From: an uncultured Prevotella sp.
GTDB lineage: Bacteria > Bacteroidota > Bacteroidia > Bacteroidales > Bacteroidaceae
DNA length: 41,240 nucleotides
Direction of reading: 5' to 3'
Assembly (NCBI GenBank): GCA_946548085.1
Contig: CAMNPN010000032.1
Span: forward strand, 1 to 41,240
The position numbers and the translations under genes are program-made. Position 1 is the first letter of the stretch. Each line of letters begins with the position of its first letter. The notes below the pieces were generated by a model that saw only the letters and a program-made list of their open reading frames with translations, was not told the DNA's origin and made no database searches. This document shows positions 35,501 through 41,240 of the stretch, one piece after another.

Positions 35501-35575
35501 TTCATCGCTGCTCCTGTGGCATACCTTACAATGGGCCGCACCATCAAGGAAGAAGACGTTCCTGTCAAGAAGTAA
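32552..35575 (+). CDS. secDF: SecDF fusion protein, protein-export membrane subunit
   Basis: A 1007-residue fusion of SecD and SecF, the proton-driven accessory translocase of the Sec pathway. The SecD part has a first helix near 8-28, [15 protein letters not shown] near 73-87, a large periplasmic region, and helices from about residue 495 with [26 protein letters not shown]. The SecF part begins near 680 with [10 protein letters not shown] after a helix, and ends with [19 protein letters not shown] and a final helix near 980. The periplasmic part includes an Ala/Lys-rich insertion near 260-300 ([16 protein letters not shown]) that is low-complexity. Fused SecDF of about 1000 residues is normal in Bacteroidetes. 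A strong terminator follows. Confidence 0.96.
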   Translation: [1007 protein letters not shown]

Positions 35576-35606
35576 GCTTTAGCTTAGTTTAGTTTATAAA
35601 ATGATA

Positions 35607-35638
35607 GCCTCCCTGCTGACTGCTTTCAGCGGGGAGGC
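35607..35638 (+). terminator. Intrinsic terminator of secDF
   Basis: GCCTCCCTGCTGA (35607-35619) pairs with TCAGCGGGGAGGC (35626-35638) with one G-T pair; TTCGTTTC follows. Confidence 0.85.
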
Positions 35639-35683
35639 TTCGTTTCTGGGGAAAGGCGGCCGACGGACGGCTGGAAAATAGAA

Positions 35684-35713
35684 GGAGGCATCGCCATGCT
35701 CGGCGATGCCTCC
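35684..35713 (-). terminator. Intrinsic terminator of the CE8-lipoprotein unit
   Basis: A perfect 12-bp stem, GGAGGCATCGCC (35684-35695) with its complement (35702-35713), and a 6-base loop. It lies 32 bases beyond the lipoprotein stop on the minus strand. Confidence 0.8.
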
Positions 35714-35744
35714 CTTGCTTAATTGCCTAATGGTTCAGATGATA

Positions 35745-35909
35745 TTACTGACGGACATTGGCGGGCTGGTCGGTGACCTCCTCCTGAGGATCGTCAACAT
35801 TGTCTGTTACAGGGTTGGCGGGCACGACGGGGTTATCGTCGTGTCCCGTGCAGGCTGTCAGTGCGATGGAAGCAAAGACAGCGGCGATGATAAACTTGAT
35901 CTTATTCAT
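35745..35909 (-). CDS. Small lipoprotein (54 residues)
   Basis: On the minus strand an ATG at 35909 opens a 54-codon frame ending in TAA at 35745-35747. The protein starts MNKIKFIIAAVFASIALTAC, a classic lipoprotein signal with the lipobox LTAC and C20 as the lipidated residue, followed by a short, acidic, proline-rich tail (DDNPVVPANPVTDNVDD). It has no room for a folded domain, so it may be a spacer-like or exposed anchor peptide. It lies 24 bases after the CE8 stop on the same strand and before a hairpin terminator, so it is the second gene of that unit. Confidence 0.7.
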   Translation of the reverse strand: MNKIKFIIAAVFASIALTACTGHDDNPVVPANPVTDNVDDPQEEVTDQPANVRQ

Positions 35910-35933
35910 GTGATAATCTATTTTTACGATGCT

Positions 35934-38900
35934 TTATTTAATCACGACCTTCTTATTATTAATAATGTATAGGCCCTTGGTAGGAGCGGCGACGCGCTGA
36001 CCCTTCAGGTTGTAGTAGACATCGGCTTCGCTGTCTGCGGCTACCTTGTTGATGGCGGTGGTGCCGTCGTCCTCGAGGCTATAGCCACGGGTAGAGGCAC
36101 TGGCCTTCGGGATGGCCAGCCAAGCACGGTGACCCTCGATCTGGAAGGCAGCACCACCCTCAGCACCCCAGTACCAGCCGAATACGTTGGCATTGGCAGA
36201 GCCGGAGTGGCCGAAGGCGAGCTTGTAGAACAGGCAGTTGTCGCTGTCGGCGAAGGTTGTGGTGGCCTCGTCGCTACCCTTGAGCAGGTTGTTGCCGTGG
36301 CGTATGCCTGTCATGCCTGTGGGCTGGAGGGTATAGGTGCCGCCTCGCTTGTTGTCAGACTTCAGCATCACGGCCAGTCCTGCGGGGATGGCGTAGGGCA
36401 CCTCTTCGTAGGTCAGTGCGTCGGTGGTGGCTGCATTGACGATGTATGCCTTCAGGCCGTCGGGCAGGGCATAGTTGTTCTGAGAGTCGAAGAAGGTAGC
36501 GTAGCCAGCCTCCGACAGGGTGACAGTCGTGGTTGCGGCTGCTGCAGAGTAAGCGGCCTCACCGAGTCCACCCATCTTGTTGGCTGCGCGAACAGCATAC
36601 TGGGCGTCGGCATCAGCTACGGTATAGCTTGCCTCTTCGGTGATACCTACGAACTCACCGTCCTGGAAGATTGCCCAGGCGATGGTGCCGTCGTTGGCGA
36701 CATCCCATGTCAGCGTATTGCCACTCAGCTTCACGTTGGCGGGAGCAGCAGACTGACGGGTCAGGGCTGCGGGATCCCACTGCTTCTCGAGGTTCTCAGA
36801 GAACATCATCTCGTAACTGTAGTTAGCAGCCTGGTCAGCCGTGAGGATGGTCTCGAACTCTCCACCGTAGGAGGCGATCTTGTTGCCCTCCGGCGTGATG
36901 TTGTTGCCCTCGAGGTCCATAGTGTTGAACTCACCGAACACCACAGGGTCGGTACTGTTCATACCCTTCTCAGTCCAACGCTTGGCCACGAGGGTCTTGG
37001 CTGAGTTCTCGTCGAGCTTGGTGTTCAGATAGACTGTGATCGGCTGGTTGTTCCAGGTACGGCCGAGGTTCCAGTTACCCTTACCCTCAGCGAGGTCAAC
37101 CACCGTACAGCCGTCGAAGACATAACCGAACTTCACGGTGCCGCGGGGAGCCACAACGGTGCGGCCGCCAGTGCCGTCGGCGTTACGAGGCTCGAGCGAG
37201 ATCTGTGTGTTCTGGAAGCGAACATCACCTCCACCGCAGATGAAGTCGACGGTACCGTGTACGTCGCAGTCCTCGAAGTATGACTGCATGGCGTCGTTAG
37301 AACTGTAGTAGGTGTCCTGGCAAGAGAGCATCTTCACGTTCTTGAAGATGGTGCGGTTACCAGAGTCCTGAATGACAGCTGCACGTCCGCCAACCTGAGC
37401 GTTGTTCAGGGCGCCATAGTAGTCGAGTGCGTTCTGCAGCGTGAGATCCTGGATGTAGAGGTTGGTACCGCTCGACTGGAACATGTCAGCACTGCCGAGT
37501 CCCTCGATGCTCTTGTCGGGAGCAGAGACGATGATGGTGTTCTCCATCGACTGTCCGATGATCGAGATGTTGTGTCCGCTGATGGCGGTCTTCACGGTCT
37601 CGCCCAGGTCGTACTTGCCGTCGGGCAGGAAGATGAAGGAGCGCTCAGCATCCTTAGAGGCGTTGATGCCGTTTACGATCTCAAGCACGTCGATGAGGCT
37701 CTGGGCGTTGCCGGGCTTCACGAAGTACCAGTTGCCCTGGCTCTCGTAGTTGGTCTCGGCGGTGTTCACAATCTTCACACCGTGGAGGTACATCTCACCA
37801 GTGGTGTTGAGATTCAGCGTGATGGTGCCACCCTGGCCCTCATAGATGAAGGCAACGATCTCGCCGTCGACATCCTCGTTGTTCTTACCGGCAATCTTAC
37901 CGATCTCCTTGCCGTTCTCGGTGATGACGATGTCGTCAGCACTTCCGTAGCGACAGAGGGTCACGGATACGGTAGCCTTCGGACCTACGAGCAGGTCGAT
38001 CTTGTTGTTCTCGTCGGCCTTGAATGCCCAACCGTGCTGTGCGTCGTGCCAGTAGTAGTTGCCAGAGGGGTTGAAGGCCTCGTGCTCGTCGGCATCGAAG
38101 GTCTTGTCCGTCAGGTCGAAGGTGTACTTCATGTGTGTGCTGGCAACCTCGATATCAGTAGCAACGGCGTTGAGCGTGATGTCGCTGGTGATGACGGTCT
38201 CGGTGGTGTACTTCGTCTTACCCTTGGCGTCGAAGAGATACCAGCCGCGCACCTTCTGTCCCTCAGGAGCAGTAGCGGAAGCGTAGTCGATATCGAACTG
38301 GCCGATGGTCTCGTCCTTCTCACGGATGAACTCACCGAGGACAGTAGACTTGTCGGTGTCGATGTAGGTCAGTTTGAAGTCGGGCTTCTGAACGATGTTC
38401 AGCACATATGCCACAGTGGTCTCACCGAAGGTCATCGGGACAGTTACGGTGCACTTGGTAGCGTCGCCCTCATAGTTGATCTCGCCGAGTTCACCCTTCT
38501 TGGCTGTAGCCGTGACAGGGTTCTGGGCGCTGATCATGGCATCCTTCTTGCTCTGCTCGAACTCTGCCTCGTAGGCATCGTCGAAGAGCTTCTCTGCAGT
38601 GTACTCCACACCGTTGATGGTCAGCGTGGCGAGGATGGGCACTTCCTTCTCGGTACCGCTCAGCGTACCCTCGATGACGATGTCGCCGAAGCCGATCTGC
38701 TTACCATTCTGTAGGTGATAGAGGTTAACGAGGAGGCCGCAAGTACCCTCAGCGGGTGTAGCGCCTTCCACATTATAAGATACTTCTGTCACGCTGGGGC
38801 TACCGTTGTTACGGCCTGGCTTGATGCCCTGCTCTAACAGGACGGTGGTCTTGTCGGGATTCTCCCAAGCGATGTCGAGCAGACCGTTGTCGGTGCCGTA

Positions 38901-40763
38901 GCGGGTGGTCTTCAGAGACACCTTGGTCGGTGTGAAGGTGAGACCGTAGTTCGGCTGGATGAGGAAGCGGATGGCGTTGCTCTCGTCGGCAGCGGTACCG
39001 CCCTCAGCCTCGTTCTGCTGAGTGAGTGGCATAAACAGGGTCTGGGCGACGCCTCCGGCACTGTTGGCTCCGTAGAGCTCAAGGTTGCTGCCGTAGGTCA
39101 CCTTACTGGTCACGAAGTAGTCGGCGCCCTCGCCGAAGTCAGCCTTCTGGCCTTCTGTTCCGGCATTGAATACGAAGGTGGCCGTGGCGGGCTCATTGTC
39201 GAGCGTAGCCAAAGACTTCGGCGCCTTCTGCACCACCTTGATGCTGAAGAGGTATGCGCTGCCAGTGGCAACCACCTCTACATAGCCGTCGCTGGCATCG
39301 CTGCCGGTAGCGGTGTAGGTGGTCTCGTCGGCTTCTGCTGCAACACCAGCGATGGTGAAGCTGTGGTAGCCGGGATAGCTGGTGACGGTCACTTCGTCGC
39401 CAGAGGTCTTGACGGGAACACGGATGATGGTGTTCTCATTGAACTGTGCATCGCTGTCGCGCTGCTTCAGCTTACCCTTAGATGCGTCAACAAAGAGTTC
39501 GATGCCCTCGATGTTGGAGGGAACATTGCCCGTGTTACCCTCGATAGCCATCTCCTTCAGGCTGGCGGGGTTCACGTTCTGGAAGTCCCAGAGAGCGACG
39601 ACATCGGAAGTCGTAGCCTTGCTGTGGTTGGCAATGCTGGCACTGTGGATATAGTCTCTGCCACCGAAGGTCAGAGTCAGTGTCGTAGCCTCACCCTCAT
39701 ACTCGAAGGTGTTGATGCCACCGTCGGTGTCGTTCTTGCCATTGATGGTTCCGACTGCGTTGCCATTGGCGTCGGTGATGGTGATAGCCTCACCGCTGGA
39801 GTAGGCGCAGCCGCCGATGCTGATGGTTGCATTGCCGCCCACCTTCAGTTTCATGGTCTGTCCGGGGCCGAAGGTCCAGCCGTGGGTATTGTAGTAGTAG
39901 CCACCGTCAGAGATCTCGATACACTCGTGGTCGGCGGGATCGAAGTTGGCGTTGGCCAGGTCGTAAGCGTAAGATGACTTGTTGTCGGCCACCTCGATGG
40001 CAGTAGCCACGGCATAGAGCGACATGTCGCCCTCCACCTTGTAAGTCGTCTGGATCTTCTTGCCGCCAGTAGCCTCGGTGAACCAGCCACGGAAGGCGGT
40101 ACCTTCTTCGACAGTCACATCGCTGGCGCCAAAGTTGAACTCGCCGATGGGCTGCTGGCCCTTGGCTTCCTGAGTACCGATGGCGCTGCCGTCAGTATTC
40201 ACATAGGTGAGGGTGTAGGTTGCGTTCAGTGCTGCAATCTCTTCCTCTGTCAGAGCGCTGACAGCCACGTAGGGGCAGTAGGTCATGCCCGTGATGGTCA
40301 GCGTCGTGGCATCGCCCTGATAATACAGGACATCCACGTTGTTACGGTCGTTCTTCCAGCAGGCGGGGCTGTTGGGGGTCTTCTCGGCCACCACATTACC
40401 CTCACTGTCGGTCACCGTGATGGTGCTGCTGCTGTAGGTGCACTGTCCGACTGTGATCTTCACATTGCCAGCGTTGGGAACCACCACGCTCAGCTCAGTG
40501 CAGCCGTGCTCGCTGTGGTACTTTCCACTGACGGTGGCCACGGCGCTAGCATCATCGGCAGCCACACGGCTGACGGTGCCGTCGTCGGCAACGGCCACAC
40601 CAAAGTTAATCTCCGTTCCTTGGACCTGTTCGTCGGCCGTCAGCAGGGTTCCCTCCTGGTTGTTGACGATGACGCTGAAGTCCTTGAAACCATCTGCACG
40701 GCTCACTATCGCGAGCATCAGCAGCAGGCACAGAGTGCCCAGTCGTTTCATTTGTTTGGTCAT
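35934..40763 (-). CDS. Large secreted pectinesterase-like (CE8) protein with duplicated beta modules
   Basis: A 1609-residue exported protein (signal peptide MTKQMKRLGTLCLLLMLAIVSRADG). Two related ~210-residue modules start near residues 181 (YTLTYVNTDGS) and 794 (FKLTYIDTDKS); each holds an InlB-like RGWF/RGWY strand, an 'AVATxIEVA' strand and a jelly-roll-like part ending in a YIH/YLHG strand. Between them lies another beta-rich region. A right-handed beta-helix of the pectin methylesterase type spans about 1010-1300: IFLPDGKYDLGE, QDTYYSS near 1148 and GTVDFICGGGDVRF near 1168 carry the catalytic aspartates, and LGRTWNN lies near 1232. A fibronectin-like part follows. The end, YYNLKGQRVAAPTKGLYI, resembles Por secretion (T9SS) tails. 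It likely de-esterifies pectin at the cell surface. Confidence 0.87.
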   Translation of the reverse strand: MTKQMKRLGTLCLLLMLAIVSRADGFKDFSVIVNNQEGTLLTADEQVQGTEINFGVAVADDGTVSRVAADDASAVATVSGKYHSEHGCTELSVVVPNAGNVKITVGQCTYSSSTITVTDSEGNVVAEKTPNSPACWKNDRNNVDVLYYQGDATTLTITGMTYCPYVAVSALTEEEIAALNATYTLTYVNTDGSAIGTQEAKGQQPIGEFNFGASDVTVEEGTAFRGWFTEATGGKKIQTTYKVEGDMSLYAVATAIEVADNKSSYAYDLANANFDPADHECIEISDGGYYYNTHGWTFGPGQTMKLKVGGNATISIGGCAYSSGEAITITDANGNAVGTINGKNDTDGGINTFEYEGEATTLTLTFGGRDYIHSASIANHSKATTSDVVALWDFQNVNPASLKEMAIEGNTGNVPSNIEGIELFVDASKGKLKQRDSDAQFNENTIIRVPVKTSGDEVTVTSYPGYHSFTIAGVAAEADETTYTATGSDASDGYVEVVATGSAYLFSIKVVQKAPKSLATLDNEPATATFVFNAGTEGQKADFGEGADYFVTSKVTYGSNLELYGANSAGGVAQTLFMPLTQQNEAEGGTAADESNAIRFLIQPNYGLTFTPTKVSLKTTRYGTDNGLLDIAWENPDKTTVLLEQGIKPGRNNGSPSVTEVSYNVEGATPAEGTCGLLVNLYHLQNGKQIGFGDIVIEGTLSGTEKEVPILATLTINGVEYTAEKLFDDAYEAEFEQSKKDAMISAQNPVTATAKKGELGEINYEGDATKCTVTVPMTFGETTVAYVLNIVQKPDFKLTYIDTDKSTVLGEFIREKDETIGQFDIDYASATAPEGQKVRGWYLFDAKGKTKYTTETVITSDITLNAVATDIEVASTHMKYTFDLTDKTFDADEHEAFNPSGNYYWHDAQHGWAFKADENNKIDLLVGPKATVSVTLCRYGSADDIVITENGKEIGKIAGKNNEDVDGEIVAFIYEGQGGTITLNLNTTGEMYLHGVKIVNTAETNYESQGNWYFVKPGNAQSLIDVLEIVNGINASKDAERSFIFLPDGKYDLGETVKTAISGHNISIIGQSMENTIIVSAPDKSIEGLGSADMFQSSGTNLYIQDLTLQNALDYYGALNNAQVGGRAAVIQDSGNRTIFKNVKMLSCQDTYYSSNDAMQSYFEDCDVHGTVDFICGGGDVRFQNTQISLEPRNADGTGGRTVVAPRGTVKFGYVFDGCTVVDLAEGKGNWNLGRTWNNQPITVYLNTKLDENSAKTLVAKRWTEKGMNSTDPVVFGEFNTMDLEGNNITPEGNKIASYGGEFETILTADQAANYSYEMMFSENLEKQWDPAALTRQSAAPANVKLSGNTLTWDVANDGTIAWAIFQDGEFVGITEEASYTVADADAQYAVRAANKMGGLGEAAYSAAAATTTVTLSEAGYATFFDSQNNYALPDGLKAYIVNAATTDALTYEEVPYAIPAGLAVMLKSDNKRGGTYTLQPTGMTGIRHGNNLLKGSDEATTTFADSDNCLFYKLAFGHSGSANANVFGWYWGAEGGAAFQIEGHRAWLAIPKASASTRGYSLEDDGTTAINKVAADSEADVYYNLKGQRVAAPTKGLYIINNKKVVIK

Positions 40764-40816
40764 AATAATTTTGTTAATTGTTAATGTAATAATAATATAA
40801 ATAGGTGTATCTTCGG

Positions 40817-40824
40817 CAAAGTTA
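40817..40824 (-). promoter_or_regulatory. -7 element (TAACTTTG) of the CE8 gene promoter
   Basis: On the minus strand TAACTTTG fits TAnnTTTG and lies 53 bases before the ATG, with an AT-rich leader. No clear -33 box; this would suit activator- or repressor-controlled expression. Confidence 0.6.
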
Positions 40825-40868
40825 GTGATTTTTCTCTGAATCAGCTACCGCTGAAAGCCTGTTTTTCC

Positions 40869-40882
40869 CGTAAACGTTTACG
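40869..40882. promoter_or_regulatory. 14-base perfect palindrome, possible LacI-type operator
   Basis: CGTAAACGTTTACG is a perfect palindrome with a central CG, the shape of LacI/GalR-family operators. It sits about 45 bases upstream of the CE8 -7 box, where an activator or repressor of a polysaccharide-use gene could bind. No regulator gene is in view. Confidence 0.4.
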
Positions 40883-41108
40883 CCGCGCCCCTCTGACCCT
40901 GGGCCGAAAAAAGGAGCGCACATCGCTGTGGGCCCCTTTACTCACGTTTTCTTTTTGTACAAAGCATTAACGTGCATCACTGCATGCTAATACAGAAAAA
41001 ACAATCTATTAACCTTTTGATGCATGCAAAGGTACGCATTTTCTCACACTTCCGCCATATGTTTTCGACGAAAAACCCGAAAATAAGTTACTTTAACTAT
41101 TATTTGCC
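40883..41108. other. Intergenic region without recognisable genes
   Basis: From the palindrome to the short repeats I see no credible gene. GC-rich segments with GGGCC motifs (40908-40940) may form weak structure; the rest is AT-rich with scattered TTTG boxes. It may contain the promoter of a gene beyond the window. Confidence 0.4.
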
Positions 41109-41149
41109 GCTGCCCTTCAAAATCTTTTGCTGCCCTTTGAAAAATTCTT
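41109..41149 (+). repeat. Two imperfect copies of a ~20-base repeat
   Basis: GCTGCCCTTCAAAATCTTTT (41109-41128) is followed directly by GCTGCCCTTTGAAAAATTCT (41129-41148), a tandem duplication with a few changes. It adjoins the 22-base repeats. Confidence 0.55.
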
Positions 41150-41154
41150 GTCTA

Positions 41155-41220
41155 TCGTTTGGGTATAGGCGAACGATCGTTTGAGTATAGCCGAACGATT
41201 GTTTGAGTATAGGCAAACGA
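41155..41220 (+). repeat. Three tandem 22-base repeats
   Basis: Units at 41155-41176, 41177-41198 and 41199-41220 share TCGTTTGAGTATAG followed by [C/G]CGAACGA, with two to four changes each. Each unit starts with TCGTT/TTGTT and ends with its near complement AACGA. A decayed fourth unit may run to the window end. Confidence 0.8.
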
Positions 41221-41240
41221 TGGTAAGGATAGGGTAAAAC

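Noticed and set aside
37572..38714. 380-codon plus-strand frame inside the CE8 gene
   Set aside because: The opposite frame encodes the CE8 protein with clear motifs and a signal peptide; the plus-strand product is Val/Gly/Leu-rich and has no start context.
41155..41220. CRISPR array
   Set aside because: The 22-base units are directly contiguous with no spacers, and no cas genes are present.

Overview
The window looks like a chromosome segment of a Bacteroidales bacterium, most likely Prevotella or a close relative. The evidence is the recurrent Bacteroidetes promoter signature (TTTG, about 20 bases, then TAnnTTTG) in front of many genes, the fused SecDF, the DUF4271-hemD-rnpA-yidD-tyrS neighbourhood, a Bacteroidetes-type gluconate 5-dehydrogenase, and an extracellular pectinesterase-like protein with a Por-type C-terminal tail. 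The genus is an inference; the order is fairly safe.

Bases 1 to about 15,850 form an AT-rich accessory, defence-like island. It starts with the tail of an unknown gene, then a TIR-domain protein directly followed by a large SF2 helicase whose C-terminal half carries a nuclease-like signature. Next is an AAA/ABC-type ATPase overlapping a small protein with a PD-(D/E)XK-like motif. After a strong terminator come a gene remnant and an IS4-family insertion sequence whose transposase has an in-frame stop codon. Then follows the most interesting locus: five tightly spaced genes (7909-14899) encoding a minimal DnaG-like primase, a 1089-residue reverse transcriptase with a YVDD active site, a stand-alone nitrilase-fold enzyme with a Glu-Lys-Cys set, a four-helix membrane protein and a PIN-domain ribonuclease. 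The RT plus nitrilase pair recalls the nitrilase-linked UG/Abi (DRT class 1) antiphage reverse transcriptases, but here the nitrilase is a separate gene and primase, membrane and PIN partners are added. The island ends in debris: a helicase-associated-domain fragment, a small ORF and a 5'-truncated HTH-type gene with an intact hairpin terminator. A DUF4143-type ATPase with a textbook promoter follows.

From about 17.2 kb the composition shifts to GC-richer housekeeping genes: rubrerythrin, xerD, an M16 metalloprotease, metK, DUF4271, hemD, rnpA, yidD, tyrS, tRNA-Gln, an SDR sugar-acid dehydrogenase, a GH43 glycosidase, HU, a rhomboid protease, an EEP-family phosphohydrolase and secDF. Intergenic arrays of a GTTTACA-like 7-base repeat flank xerD and metK, with poorer relatives elsewhere.

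The last 5.5 kb holds a 1609-residue secreted pectinesterase-like (CE8) protein with duplicated beta-rich modules and a small lipoprotein gene behind it. Upstream of the CE8 gene are a 14-base palindrome that could be an operator and, at the window edge, three tandem 22-base repeats.
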